Source of the DNA: Acidimicrobiia bacterium
Lineage (GTDB): Bacteria > Actinomycetota > Acidimicrobiia > Acidimicrobiales > CAIXPF01
Assembly (NCBI GenBank): GCA_947476745.1
Contig: CANJRG010000002.1
Coordinates: forward strand, 1 to 64,000
DNA: 64,000 nt
Direction: 5' to 3'
The stretch's first letter is position 1; every line of letters begins with the position of its first letter. Of the stretch, positions 42,263-51,208 are shown piece after piece. Position numbers and translations under genes: made by a program. The notes beneath the pieces are model-generated. The model saw only the letters and a program-made list of their open reading frames with translations, was not told the origin of the DNA and ran no database searches.

Positions 42263-42268
42263 ACGTTA
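42263..42268 (-). promoter_or_regulatory. -10-like box (TAACGT) of leaderless promoter
   Basis: TAACGT on the minus strand ends 6 nt before ATG 42256. Confidence 0.5.
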
Positions 42269-42322
42269 GCCCCGGCACCGATCGCCGGGACGCCGCTGCG
42301 GCCACTGCCCCGGCGGCGGCGC

Positions 42323-42328
42323 TACCGT
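42323..42328 (+). promoter_or_regulatory. -10-like box (TACCGT) of leaderless promoter
   Basis: TACCGT ends 7 nt before ATG 42336. Confidence 0.5.
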
Positions 42329-42335
42329 CCCGGCC

Positions 42336-43124
42336 ATGGAACTCCAAGGAAGCACCGTCATCGTCACCGGAGGCTCGCGCGGCATCGGGCGCGGCATCGT
42401 CGAGGCGTTCGCCGCCGAGGGCGCCAACGTGGTCATCGGCGACCTGCTCGGCAATGCCGAGGTCGCCGCGGCCTGCGCCGAGACCACCGCCGCGCTGCGG
42501 GCGACCGGCGCCGGCGTGCACGCCGTCGAGGTCGACGTGCGCGATCCCGCTGCCAACGAGGCGCTCGTCGCTGCGGCGCTGAGCACCTTCGGCCGCCTCG
42601 ACGTGGTCTGCGCCAATGCCGGGGTCATCGTGCCCAAGCCGCTGGCGCAGACCACCGCCGAGGAGTGGGACTTCATGTTCGACGTGAACGCCAAGGGCGC
42701 CTTTCTCACTTGCGCTGCGGCGATCCCCCACTTCGCCGAACAGAAGGCCGGGTGCTTCGTCGTGACCGCCTCCATCGCCGGCAAGCGGGGCCAGGCCGGC
42801 GCCGGGGCTTACGCCGCGTCGAAGTTCGCCGCGGTCGGCCTCACCCAGTCGCTGTCGATGGAGCTGGCCCCGCTGAACATCCGGGCCAACGCCATCTGCC
42901 CCGGCTACCTCGGCACCTCGATGTGGCTCAACGACATCCTCGGTCGCCAGAAGGACGCCGGCAAGGACACCTCGATGGTCTTCGAACGCTTCGCCACCCA
43001 GAACACCCCGCTCGGCCGGCCCCAGACGCCCGCCGACATCGGCCAGGCGGCGGTCTACCTGGCCCGGGCCGACAACGTCACCGGCGTGGCACTCAACGTC
43101 GCCGGCGGGCTCGAGCAGTGGTGA
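42336..43124 (+). CDS. Short-chain dehydrogenase/reductase
   Basis: A 262-residue classical SDR. The cofactor motif TGGSRGIG is at 11-18, with Asp in GDLL after strand 2, favouring NAD(H). N-A-G is in VCANAGV, and the catalytic Ser-Tyr-Lys are in TASIAGKRGQAGAGAYAASK. The C-terminus (DNVTGVALNVAGGLEQW) is typical. It oxidises or reduces an unknown alcohol/ketone; it is divergent from the AhpD-like gene. Confidence 0.92.
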   Translation: MELQGSTVIVTGGSRGIGRGIVEAFAAEGANVVIGDLLGNAEVAAACAETTAALRATGAGVHAVEVDVRDPAANEALVAAALSTFGRLDVVCANAGVIVPKPLAQTTAEEWDFMFDVNAKGAFLTCAAAIPHFAEQKAGCFVVTASIAGKRGQAGAGAYAASKFAAVGLTQSLSMELAPLNIRANAICPGYLGTSMWLNDILGRQKDAGKDTSMVFERFATQNTPLGRPQTPADIGQAAVYLARADNVTGVALNVAGGLEQW

Positions 43125-43152
43125 GCAGGAGTGGTGAGCAGGAGTGGTGAGC
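43118..43152. repeat. 13-bp tandem repeat containing the stop codon
   Basis: GTGGTGAGCAGGA occurs twice, followed by a partial third copy (GTGGTGAGC). The first copy contains the last codon and TGA stop of the SDR gene. Confidence 0.93.
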
Positions 43153-43292
43153 GAGCGGGCGTGAACGCCCTGGCCTGGATGCGCTGCGGCGCCGGGGGTG
43201 CGTCCCGGCGCCGAGGTCACGGCAGCCCGTCCCGGCGGCGCCAGGACCTGGTGCGGCCCGACCCGTCGGCGAACGACGGGCCGGGTACGGGC

Positions 43293-44477
43293 TCAGTGGT
43301 CGGCCTTGGCCCCTTCGGGCAGGCCCACCCGGGCTTCGGGGGCCGCCCACGTCGGCCAGCGGGCCCGGCTGCGCTCGGACAGCTTGTGCAGCAGCTTGAT
43401 GGCACCGGGATCGGAGTCGCCGGGCTTGGCCTCGATGACCCCGTCCTGCAACATGCGCATGATGATCTCGCGGCCGAGGTCGGTGCGGACCAGGGTGAGC
43501 GTCCAGTCCGTGGCGTCGCCGATGCCACCGGTGGAGATGTCGGCGTGCTCGGCAGAGAAGTCGGGGCAGTGGTTACAGCCCTCACGGGTCCAGGCGTGGC
43601 ACTCCTTGAGGTTGATCTCGTGGTAGCTGCCGTCCTTCATCCAGATCTGGAAGACGCCCTTGATGTTCATCTTCTTGATCTGGTCCTTGGCCAGGCCGTA
43701 CTTCATGGCGAACAACTCGTCGAACAGCGAGTCGTCGAAGCTCTTGGAGCACAGCAGGCCGATGTTCAGTTTGATGGGCTTGGACACCTTGCCGACCTTG
43801 CGGCTCCACATCACCGGGGCGATGGAGGTCTGGCAGCTCATGCCGACCAGGGCCAGGTTCTTCAGGCCCCGCTCCTTGGCGTCGTCGAAGGCGATGGTGT
43901 TTGCCGAGTAGGTGTAGCGGCTGCCCGCGCCGCGCAGCACCTCTTCCCGGTTGGTGGCCACCATCGGCTTGGCCTTCCAGCCGCCCTCGCCGCCCTCGGA
44001 GCTCTCCAGGCCGGACACCAGGGCACCGTCGATGTAGCCCTTCTCCAGGGCCCAGATCAGGATGGCCGACACCAGGCCGCCGTCCTGGCCCGTCTCGTAG
44101 ACGAAGTCGTCTGACGCCCGGCACAGGATGATGTCCTTGTAGATGCCCGACATGTCCTCGGCGGTGCGGGTCCGCCCGAAGAGGTGCTCGTCGGCCTGGG
44201 GCTCCCATGCCCGGAACCGCGGGCAGGCCCGGGTGCAGGACGTACAGCCCTTCTCACCGTGCACGCAGTTGTCGAGGCCGAGTTCGTCCTCGAGGTGGAA
44301 CGGCTTGTACTGGCCGGGCTCGTGCTTGTAGCCGATGACGTCGTGGGGGCAGGCGATGACGCAACCGGCGCAACCGGTGCACAGGCCCGAGGTGATGACC
44401 TCTTCGTACAGTTCCTTCCATTGGAAGGTCCAACGTTCCTTGCCGGCGGAGGGGGCAGCGTCCTCGGTCATGGTCAT
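43293..44477 (-). CDS. FrhB/FdhB-type coenzyme F420 hydrogenase/dehydrogenase beta-subunit-like protein
   Basis: A 394-residue protein from ATG 44477 (TAGATT 6 nt upstream; GTG 44483 and ATG 44471 are alternatives). Two 4Fe-4S motifs lie in the N-terminal part (C-x2-C-x2-C-x3-C in LCTGCAGCVIACP, and CTSCTRACP). The FrhB N- and C-terminal domains follow (GQDGGLVSAIL, GAGSRYTYSAN, VGMSCQTS, GCNHCPDFSAEHADISTGGIG). Such proteins move electrons between ferredoxin or quinones and F420 or other flavins. No hydrogenase subunits are adjacent; the physiological partner is unknown. Confidence 0.9.
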   Translation of the reverse strand: MTMTEDAAPSAGKERWTFQWKELYEEVITSGLCTGCAGCVIACPHDVIGYKHEPGQYKPFHLEDELGLDNCVHGEKGCTSCTRACPRFRAWEPQADEHLFGRTRTAEDMSGIYKDIILCRASDDFVYETGQDGGLVSAILIWALEKGYIDGALVSGLESSEGGEGGWKAKPMVATNREEVLRGAGSRYTYSANTIAFDDAKERGLKNLALVGMSCQTSIAPVMWSRKVGKVSKPIKLNIGLLCSKSFDDSLFDELFAMKYGLAKDQIKKMNIKGVFQIWMKDGSYHEINLKECHAWTREGCNHCPDFSAEHADISTGGIGDATDWTLTLVRTDLGREIIMRMLQDGVIEAKPGDSDPGAIKLLHKLSERSRARWPTWAAPEARVGLPEGAKADH

Positions 44478-44483
44478 GCCCAC

Positions 44484-44489
44484 AATCTA
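44484..44489 (-). promoter_or_regulatory. -10-like box (TAGATT) of leaderless promoter
   Basis: TAGATT on the minus strand ends 6 nt before ATG 44477. Confidence 0.45.
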
Positions 44490-44521
44490 GGTGCCGTCGT
44501 CCGCCGTGTCCCGTTCAGCGC

Positions 44522-44902
44522 TCAGCGGCAGGTGGCCACCGCTTCGGCGACATCATCCGGGAGGGTCTGCCCGGCGGCGAGGTCCTCGTCGAGCGACATG
44601 CGCTGCGCCTCCGGGACGGCCTCGTGCCAGCGGTCGAGAGCGCACCGGCACGCCGAGTCGTCGGCCCCACTACGGCCGCATGACGCCACGAACGTGCGGT
44701 CGAACGCCACGGGTTCGTCACCGCCGGTGGCGCGTGTCAGCAGCGCCAGCACGGCGACCCCGGTGAACACCGCCAGCAGGGCCAGGCCCAGCCGAGCCAC
44801 GACCGCGGGGGCGTACGGGCCGAGAACCGCGGGCCGCGAGGCCGACGGCGCGGGCTGGCCGGGCTGGCCGGGCTGGCCGGGCGGATTGGGCAGGGTGGTC
44901 AC
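44522..44902 (-). CDS. Small single-span membrane protein, hypothetical
   Basis: About 126 residues from GTG 44902. The start is Pro/Gly/Gln-rich (P-G-Q repeated through a 9-bp DNA repeat near 44858-44884), followed by one transmembrane helix (about 40-62) and an extracytoplasmic domain with four Cys (SCGRSG, SACRCAL, ATCR) that could form two disulfides. No family recognised; the start could be further upstream. Confidence 0.6.
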   Translation of the reverse strand: MTTLPNPPGQPGQPGQPAPSASRPAVLGPYAPAVVARLGLALLAVFTGVAVLALLTRATGGDEPVAFDRTFVASCGRSGADDSACRCALDRWHEAVPEAQRMSLDEDLAAGQTLPDDVAEAVATCR

Positions 44903-44983
44903 CGCCTGAGACGCTACCGGCCGGTGGCCGTATCGGCCCCAACCAGGGCGGCGGACCTGACCAGGGTCGAGGGGCACCCGGGG

Positions 44984-45403
44984 TCAGTCCGTCGCGCCCC
45001 GATCGCCGTCGGGCGGCGAATCGGCGGGACCGGCGGTCTCGGCGAGGGCGCGGCGCACGCGATAGCGGTCGAGATCGACCAACTCGGCCGGTTCGGCCCG
45101 GTCCGCAGCGGTGGACGGATCGGCCAACAGCTCGACCGGGAAGGGTACGACCGGGCCGTCGACACCGGCGATGAGCTCCCGGTACAACTCGATGAGCAGG
45201 GCCCGCTCGTCGGGATCGATGCTGTCCGCAGACCGGTCGGCCCGGGCCTGCAACGACTCGAGCCGCGCCAGGTCGGCCATGAGCGCATCGAGGGCCGAGC
45301 CGGACACGCGCCGGCGCAGGAAGCGGGAGCGGCGCCGCGGCAGAGCCGACGGTGTACCCCTCGAGTCCTGACTCGCTGAGCGAGAGCCCCACAGTCCTTC
45401 CAT
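44984..45403 (-). CDS. Hypothetical helical protein
   Basis: 139 residues. An Arg-rich N-terminal tail (RRRSRFLRRR) is followed by helical, acidic sequence (LDALMADLARLESLQARADR; DPDERALLIELYRELIAG). Codon use is typical for the region, whereas the overlapping frames give Arg/Pro-rich products. No family recognised. Confidence 0.6.
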   Translation of the reverse strand: MEGLWGSRSASQDSRGTPSALPRRRSRFLRRRVSGSALDALMADLARLESLQARADRSADSIDPDERALLIELYRELIAGVDGPVVPFPVELLADPSTAADRAEPAELVDLDRYRVRRALAETAGPADSPPDGDRGATD

Positions 45404-45454
45404 ACCCTCTTAGTTTCCACTGCCGGACCCACGCCGCGTTACCGGCTCATCGGC

Positions 45455-46156
45455 CTAACCCGGTTTGGGTACGGCCGGCGCCCCCAGCTGCACCGCCCGT
45501 AGGAACACCGCATCCAACATGGGCTCCGTGAGACGCCCGGTGAAGGTGTTCTGCTGGCTGACGTGGTAGCTGCACAGCAGCGTGCGACCCTCGCCCAGTG
45601 GCACCTCGAGGCCGTGGGTGAAGCGGGGGCGGGGCCGTGGTACGGCGAGCAGGTCGGCCACCACCTGGTAGCCGAACCCGCCGAGGGCCACGAAAACGCT
45701 GGCCCGTGGCAGCAACGCCAGCTCGGCGTCGAGGAACCCGCGACAGGCATCGCGCTCGGCCGGGGTCGGCTGGTTGCCGGGCGGAGCGCAGCGTACCGGC
45801 GAGGTGACGTAGGCGCCGTGCAGCTCGAGGCCGTCGTCGCGGTGGCGCGACTCGGCCTGGTTGGCCAGTCCGGCCCGATGCATGGCCCGGAACAGCCAGT
45901 CGCCCGACCGGTCACCGGTGAACATGCGCCCGGTCCGATTGGCCCCGTGGGCGGCCGGGGCCAGCCCGATCACCACCACCGTGGCGTCGGGATCACCGAA
46001 TCCCGGCACCGGCCGACCCCAGTAGGTCTCCTCACGGAACGCCGCCTTGCGGGTGGCCGCCACCTCTTCCCGCCAGGCCACCAGGCGCGGGCAACGACGG
46101 CAGGTGGTCACCTCGTCATGCAGCAGCCGCAGGGCCCTGGCGCGTCGTGCCGTCAC
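45455..46156 (-). CDS. udgB: Uracil-DNA glycosylase, family 5 (UdgB)
   Basis: A 233-residue protein from GTG 46156. It has the iron-sulfur cysteines C19 and C22 near the N-terminus, motif 1 GLAPAAHGANRTGRMFTGD, which is typical of family 5 (Ala rather than Asp/Asn after G-L-A-P), and the second catalytic segment SYHVSQQNTFTGRL. It excises uracil and other deaminated bases from DNA, which matters in a GC-rich genome. A TAGCCT box lies 7 nt before the GTG. Confidence 0.92.
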   Translation of the reverse strand: MTARRARALRLLHDEVTTCRRCPRLVAWREEVAATRKAAFREETYWGRPVPGFGDPDATVVVIGLAPAAHGANRTGRMFTGDRSGDWLFRAMHRAGLANQAESRHRDDGLELHGAYVTSPVRCAPPGNQPTPAERDACRGFLDAELALLPRASVFVALGGFGYQVVADLLAVPRPRPRFTHGLEVPLGEGRTLLCSYHVSQQNTFTGRLTEPMLDAVFLRAVQLGAPAVPKPG

Positions 46157-46163
46157 CGGCGGG

Positions 46164-46169
46164 AGGCTA
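46164..46169 (-). promoter_or_regulatory. -10-like box (TAGCCT) of leaderless promoter
   Basis: TAGCCT on the minus strand ends 7 nt before GTG 46156. Confidence 0.4.
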
Positions 46170-46208
46170 GGGCTCCAGGGTCCGGCGGGCGACTAGGTTG
46201 ACGGGGTC

Positions 46209-46883
46209 ATGCCTGCTCCCGCCGCCCCCGACGACGCCAAGGCCGAACCCAAGGCCGCGCCGTCCACGCTCGTCCTGCTCGTCCGCCACGGCAAGACCCC
46301 CACCACCGGCACCTCGTTGCCTGGTCGGGCCAAGGGCCTGCACCTCGCCCCGGAGGGTCACAAACAGGCCGAGGACGCTGCCAAGCGCATCGCCCAGCTG
46401 AAGAATGTCGCCGCGGTCTACGCGTCGCCGCTCGAGCGCACCCGCGAGACCGCAGCGCCGATCGCTGCGGCGCTCGGCATGCGGGTACGCACCGAGCCCG
46501 GCCTGCTCGAATGTGATTTCGGCGACTGGACCGGGCGGGAACTCAAGGAGCTGTTCAAGCTCCCGGAGTGGACCACGGTGCAGCGCTACCCGTCGGGGTT
46601 CCGTTTCCCCAACGGCGAGTCCTTCGCCGAGATGCAGCTGCGCATCGTGAGCACCATCGACCGGCTGCGAGCCGTCCACGCCGGCAAGACCGTGGTGTGC
46701 GTCTCCCACGCCGATCCCATCAAGGCCGCCCTGGCCTCCGCCGTCGGCACCCACCTCGATCTGTTCCAGCGCATCGTGGTGTCGCCGTGCTCGGTCAGCG
46801 CCGTGCTCTACAGCGCCGGCGGCCCCGTGGTGCTGGCCACCAACTCCACCGGACGAGACCTACGGACGCTGCAACCGTCATGA
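46209..46883 (+). CDS. Histidine phosphatase-family protein (MSMEG_4193/Rv2135c-type)
   Basis: A 224-residue phosphoglycerate-mutase-like protein. The phosphohistidine motif RHG is at 26-28, SPLERTRETA carries the second Arg, LLECDFGDW has the acid residue, and VSHADPIKAAL the second His. It heads a three-gene unit with DUF3090 and SCO1664-like genes joined by short overlaps, an arrangement conserved across Actinobacteria near mycothiol genes. Its substrate is unknown. Confidence 0.9.
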   Translation: MPAPAAPDDAKAEPKAAPSTLVLLVRHGKTPTTGTSLPGRAKGLHLAPEGHKQAEDAAKRIAQLKNVAAVYASPLERTRETAAPIAAALGMRVRTEPGLLECDFGDWTGRELKELFKLPEWTTVQRYPSGFRFPNGESFAEMQLRIVSTIDRLRAVHAGKTVVCVSHADPIKAALASAVGTHLDLFQRIVVSPCSVSAVLYSAGGPVVLATNSTGRDLRTLQPS

Positions 46884-47398
46884 ACATGCCCTCCCCCTAC
46901 GACATCGTCAACACCGAACTGTTCACCGCGGGTGCCCTGGGCGAGCCGGGGCAGAGGGTGTTCTACCTGCAGTGTCTCGGCGACGGGTCCCTGGTCACTC
47001 TGCGCTGCGAGAAGCAGCAGGTCGGCGCCCTCGCCGAGTCCTTGGGCCAGGTGCTCGCCGATCTGCCGTCCCAGCCGCTGCGCCCGCTGCCCACCGAGCT
47101 CGAGCTGCACTTCCCGGTCGAGCCGGCCTTCACCGTGGGCGGCCTGGCCCTCGGCTACGACGACCAGCACGACCGACTGCTGCTGCTGCTCGAGGAGCTG
47201 GTGGCCTCCGAGGAGCCCGACCCGGTCCCCGACGCCGCCACCGCCCGATGGGTGCTCACCCGTGAACAGGTCCGCGCCTTCATCGCCCGGGCGGAGGACC
47301 TCGTCACCGGCGGGCGGCCGCTCTGCCCGTTGTGCGGCCGGGCCATCGACCGCGACGGCCACACCTGTATCAAGACCAACGGCCACCGACCGCACTGA
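46880..47398 (+). CDS. DUF3090 family protein
   Basis: A 172-residue protein whose ATG overlaps the upstream stop (ATGA). It has a beta-rich N-terminal region (RVFYLQCLGDGSLVTLRCEKQQV), an acidic middle (LLLLLEELVASEEPD) and a C-terminal zinc-ribbon-like end (CPLCGRAIDRDGHTC). It is the middle gene of the conserved trio; function unknown. Confidence 0.88.
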   Translation: MNMPSPYDIVNTELFTAGALGEPGQRVFYLQCLGDGSLVTLRCEKQQVGALAESLGQVLADLPSQPLRPLPTELELHFPVEPAFTVGGLALGYDDQHDRLLLLLEELVASEEPDPVPDAATARWVLTREQVRAFIARAEDLVTGGRPLCPLCGRAIDRDGHTCIKTNGHRPH

Positions 47399-47447
47399 CT
47401 GCCGTCGGGAGCACGAGGATGGGCCTGCTGCTGATCGACGCGACGCC

Positions 47448-48173
47448 GTGACCCGGTCGGATCGTCAGCACCGCAACGATCCCGAGACGCTCCGCGCCCT
47501 GTACGAAGGGCCGATCGAGGTGCTCGGCCGGATGCCGTGGTCCTCCAACGGCACCTACCTGGTGACCCTCGATGCCGAGGGCAGCCGCAAGGCCATCTAT
47601 AAGCCGTTGCGGGGCGAGCGGCCGCTGTGGGACTTCCCCTCCGGGCTGTACCGCCGCGAGATCGCCGCCTACGAGCTGTCCGACGCCCTCGGCTGGGGGG
47701 TGGTTCCGCCCACGGTGCTGCGCGACGGCCCGATGGGCGAAGGATCGCTGCAACTGTTCGTCGATGCCGACTTCGAACAGCACTACTTCACGGTGTCCGA
47801 CGATGTCCGCTACCGCGAGGATCTCATGGCCATCTGCGTGTTCGACATCGTGGCCAACAACACCGACCGCAAGAGCGGCCACTGCTTGGTCGGGCGGGAT
47901 GACCGGGTCTACGCCATCGACAACGGCCTGTCCTTCCATGCCGAGTTCAAGTTGCGCACGGTGCTGTGGGACTACGCCGACGAGGACATCCCCGAACCGT
48001 TGCTGGAGGATCTCGCCCGGCTCAGCGCCGAGGGGTTGCCGGCGGCCCTGCTAGACCTGCTCGACGACGACGAGGAGCGCGAGGCCTGCCGCGAGCGCGT
48101 GCACCTGTTGCTGCGCGACCGCCGCTTCCCCGCCGACCCCACCGGCCGCCGCTACCCCTGGCCGCTGGTGTGA
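47448..48173 (+). CDS. SCO1664-family protein (PI3/4-kinase-like fold)
   Basis: A 241-residue protein from GTG 47448. Kinase-like features are A-I-Y-K-P-L-R-G-E-R-P-L-W-D-F (nucleotide-binding Lys), the acidic ANNTDRKSGHCL and AIDNGLSFH segments, similar to the catalytic and metal loops of phosphatidylinositol 4-kinase-like proteins. It is the third gene of the conserved trio. An 11-codon reading frame (47419-47451) ends in GTGA at this start and might couple translation, but it may be fortuitous. Confidence 0.86.
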   Translation: MTRSDRQHRNDPETLRALYEGPIEVLGRMPWSSNGTYLVTLDAEGSRKAIYKPLRGERPLWDFPSGLYRREIAAYELSDALGWGVVPPTVLRDGPMGEGSLQLFVDADFEQHYFTVSDDVRYREDLMAICVFDIVANNTDRKSGHCLVGRDDRVYAIDNGLSFHAEFKLRTVLWDYADEDIPEPLLEDLARLSAEGLPAALLDLLDDDEEREACRERVHLLLRDRRFPADPTGRRYPWPLV

Positions 48174-48219
48174 GCCGGCCGAAACTCACCACCCGCCGAA
48201 CGACGAAAGCCGAAAAACC

Positions 48220-49212
48220 ATGAACCGGCTCGACGAGTTGATCGACCGTGCCGACCTCGACGGACTGCTCCGCCACCTCGAGGACCTCTGTGACCTCGAG
48301 GACTGGGACGAGCTGCGCCGGCTGCGCGACCGCTGCCGCGAGGCCACCGCCACCGGCCGCCAACTGTGGCCGGCGGCGTCCTACGCCGAGTACCGCATCG
48401 CCCTGCAGGCCGACGCTGCCCATGCCGGGGCGATTCTCAACGAGGCAACCAGCCGCTTCTCCATCGGGCCGCTGAGCGAGGTCGTGGCCTCCGTCAACAA
48501 CTGGGCGTCGCTGGCACCGCACCTCGAACCGGGACCGGTGCGGGCCCTCGTGGCCTACGAGCGGGTGCTGCGCGGCGAGGACCTGCGCCGTGACCGTTCG
48601 ATCGACACCTCGGTCTACGAGCTGCCGTTGGTGCTGCAACTGTGGGAGCCGCACTATCCGCTGGCCACCTACGAGCCCCAGCGGGGGATCTTCGCTCCCC
48701 CCTCGCCGCTGCCACCGTTGCGACCGGTGGTCCTGCCGCTCGACGAGGCCCGCCTGGCGGGCGACCCGCTCACCACCGATGCCCTGGTGGACCTCACCCG
48801 GCAGTGGACCACCGAGTCCAACGGTCGCGCCGACGCGGTGACCGTGGCGGGCGACCCGATCGATGCCATCGCTGCGCTGGGGGTGGCCGAAGCCCGCACC
48901 AGCCCGATCCCGGCCCGCCAGGCGTTGGAGATGATGGCCTGGACCGCAGCGTCGGGTGGCGCGCACGGACGGCGGCGTGGCATGGCCGCCGGGCGCTTCA
49001 CCGCCTGGTGGACGATGGCCAGCCTCACCGGGCTGGCCGACGACTGGCCCGTCGAGCCCGACGAACTCGGTGACGCCATCGACTCCCTGGTGTTCATGGC
49101 CTGGGACACCCCCGAGCCCGAGCCGGGATGGACCTTCCGCCTGGCCGTGGCCGACCCCGAGCGCGGCCTGGCCTGGGCTGTGATGGCCAACGATCAGAAG
49201 CTCGACGGCTGA
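48220..49212 (+). CDS. Hypothetical protein, mostly helical
   Basis: A 330-residue acidic protein without signal peptide or membrane segments. The N-terminus is helical and charged ([20 protein letters not shown]), the middle carries [11 protein letters not shown] and proline-rich stretches, and the C-terminus has W-rich helices ([18 protein letters not shown]). I do not recognise it. It follows the SCO1664-family gene at 46 bp on the same strand and may belong to that unit. Confidence 0.75.
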   Translation: MNRLDELIDRADLDGLLRHLEDLCDLEDWDELRRLRDRCREATATGRQLWPAASYAEYRIALQADAAHAGAILNEATSRFSIGPLSEVVASVNNWASLAPHLEPGPVRALVAYERVLRGEDLRRDRSIDTSVYELPLVLQLWEPHYPLATYEPQRGIFAPPSPLPPLRPVVLPLDEARLAGDPLTTDALVDLTRQWTTESNGRADAVTVAGDPIDAIAALGVAEARTSPIPARQALEMMAWTAASGGAHGRRRGMAAGRFTAWWTMASLTGLADDWPVEPDELGDAIDSLVFMAWDTPEPEPGWTFRLAVADPERGLAWAVMANDQKLDG

Positions 49213-49335
49213 ACCGACGGGTCCACCACCGACACGCCACCGACGAACGGGTCCGACGCAGCGCCCTCCGACGCAGCGGCCTCCGTTGCAGCGGGCCGGG
49301 ACAAGACCGGCGCGGTCAGGACGGGCCAGAACGAC

Positions 49336-49366
49336 GATGGGCCCGGGGTGATACCCCGGACCCATC
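49336..49366 (-). terminator. Hairpin terminator of the etfBA unit
   Basis: A 14-pair stem with one mismatch and a 3-nt loop (GATGGGCCCGGGGT/ACCCCGGACCCATC), 16 nt past the etfA stop. There is no U-run; it may work for both convergent genes. Confidence 0.6.
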
Positions 49367-49381
49367 ACGTCGGCGTCGGCG

Positions 49382-50347
49382 TCAGCGTCCCTCGAGGGCC
49401 TCGATCAGCTTCGGCATCACCTTGTGGACGTCGCCCACGATGCCGAGATCGGCGATCGAGAAGATCGGGGCTTCCTTGTCCTTGTTGATGGCGATGATGT
49501 ACTTCGCGCCCTTCATGCCCACCATGTGCTGGGTGGCACCGGAGATGCCGCACGCCACGTAGACGGTGGGCTTGACGACCTTGCCGGTCTGGCCGACCTG
49601 GTAGGAGTACGGCACCCAGCCGGCGTCGACGATGGCACGCGAGGCGCCCGGGGCCGCCTTGAGCAGCTTGGCGAGCCGCTCGACCATCTCGTACTTGGAG
49701 GCCTCGCCGAGGCCACGTCCACCGGACACGACGATCGCCGCCTCCTCCAGCTTCGGACCGCTGGTCTCCTCCACCAAACGGGCGGTGACGGTGGCGGTAC
49801 CGGTGTTGCCGAGGTCCGGGACGTCGAGGTCCTCGACATCGGCGGCGGAACCACCGGCAGGCTCGGCGGCGAAGGACTTGGGCCGGATCAGCACGATTTT
49901 GACCGCGTCACCGGTGAAGCGGGTGGTCACGTTGGTGGTACCGCCGAAGACGGGCTCCACGCCGGCCACGGCGTCGCCGTCCACGACGAGGTCGACGACG
50001 TTGGTGATGACGGGAGCACCGAGCTTGGCCGACAGGCGGCCCGCCACGTCGCGGCCGTCGTAGGTGGTGCCGAACATGATCAGGTCGGGCGCACCGTCGG
50101 CCTCGATCTTGGCGGCGAGGGCGGCGGCCACCGGCGGGCCGACCAGGGCGTTGTCGAGGTCGCCGGTGGCGAACACGGTAGACGCGCCGTGCTCGCCGAG
50201 GATCTCGGCCACGTCGTCGCCGTCACCGGCGAAGAAGCAGCTGACCTCGTCGGCGATCTCGCGGGCCTTCGCCAGCATCTCGAGGGTGATGGTCTTCACC
50301 TGGCCGTCGGCGGCCTCGGCGAACACCCATACATTGTCCATTGCCAT
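49382..50347 (-). CDS. etfA: Electron transfer flavoprotein alpha subunit
   Basis: A 321-residue protein. The C-terminal FAD-binding domain is complete: [45 protein letters not shown] and [11 protein letters not shown]. It forms a heterodimer with EtfB and carries electrons from acyl-CoA dehydrogenases to the quinone pool. The start is one base after the etfB stop. This fits the many acyl-CoA enzymes in the window. Confidence 0.96.
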   Translation of the reverse strand: MAMDNVWVFAEAADGQVKTITLEMLAKAREIADEVSCFFAGDGDDVAEILGEHGASTVFATGDLDNALVGPPVAAALAAKIEADGAPDLIMFGTTYDGRDVAGRLSAKLGAPVITNVVDLVVDGDAVAGVEPVFGGTTNVTTRFTGDAVKIVLIRPKSFAAEPAGGSAADVEDLDVPDLGNTGTATVTARLVEETSGPKLEEAAIVVSGGRGLGEASKYEMVERLAKLLKAAPGASRAIVDAGWVPYSYQVGQTGKVVKPTVYVACGISGATQHMVGMKGAKYIIAINKDKEAPIFSIADLGIVGDVHKVMPKLIEALEGR

Positions 50348-50348
50348 C

Positions 50349-51128
50349 TCAGATCACCTTCAGGTTCTCGAGGAAGGTCACGATCTCCGCGAAGCCTTCG
50401 CCTTCGTCTTCCACGACCCGGCCTGCCTCACGGGCCTCGGCGGCGGCGATCTCGACGATCTCCTGGCCACCACCAGCCCATCCGACGTCGGACGCCGACA
50501 GGCCGAGATCGGCCACCGTGAGCACTTCGACCGGCTTGGACTTGGCCGCCATGATGCCCTTGAAGGACGGGTAGCGCGGCTCGACCACCCCGGCGGTGAC
50601 CGAGACCACCGCGGGCAGCGGGCAGGTCACCTCCTCGTAGCCGGACTCGGTCTGGCGCCGGACGTTCACCGAGGATCCGTCGATCTCGATCGACTTGGCG
50701 AAGGTGACCGACGGCAGGCCCATCAGCTCGGCGATCTGGCTGGGCACCGTGCCGGTGTAACCGTCCGAAGACTCCGTGGCGGTGAGCACCAGGTCGGGGC
50801 TCTTGCGGGCGATCGCCGCGGCGAGCACCTTGGCGGTGCCGAGGGCGTCGGTACCGCTGAGCGCCGGATCGGACACCAGGATGGCGTCCGAGGCGCCCAT
50901 GGCCAGTGCGGTACGGAGACCCTTGGTCTCCCCGCCGGGGGCCATCGACACCAGGCTCACCGTGCCGCCACCGGCGTTGGTGACCAGCTGGAGGGCCATC
51001 TCGACGCCGTAGGAGTCGGACTCATCGAGGATGATGTTGCCCGTCCGCTTCAGCGTCTTGGTTGCCGGGTCGAGCGAACCGGGCTCGGCCGGATCTGGAA
51101 TCTGCTTCACGCAGACGACGACATGCAT
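50349..51128 (-). CDS. etfB: Electron transfer flavoprotein beta subunit
   Basis: A 259-residue protein from ATG 51128. It has the family start (MHVVVCVKQIPDP), the ETF-beta signature region (VTCPLPAVVSVTAGVVEPRYPSFKGIMAAKSK) and the AMP/FAD-binding segment TESSDGYTGTVPSQIAELMG. It is the first gene of etfBA and divergent from the diacylglycerol-kinase-like gene. Confidence 0.96.
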   Translation of the reverse strand: MHVVVCVKQIPDPAEPGSLDPATKTLKRTGNIILDESDSYGVEMALQLVTNAGGGTVSLVSMAPGGETKGLRTALAMGASDAILVSDPALSGTDALGTAKVLAAAIARKSPDLVLTATESSDGYTGTVPSQIAELMGLPSVTFAKSIEIDGSSVNVRRQTESGYEEVTCPLPAVVSVTAGVVEPRYPSFKGIMAAKSKPVEVLTVADLGLSASDVGWAGGGQEIVEIAAAEAREAGRVVEDEGEGFAEIVTFLENLKVI

Positions 51129-51208
51129 ACCTGAATTGTGCTGTGCCAACCGCATCATCGTACAAATCAGAGACCGAACCATTTTTCGGCACCTGCCAGA
51201 ATGCACCC

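Noticed and set aside
47419-47451. Ten-residue mini-frame before the SCO1664-family gene
   Set aside because: It ends in GTGA at the next start, which could allow coupling, but such short frames arise by chance; not called as a gene.
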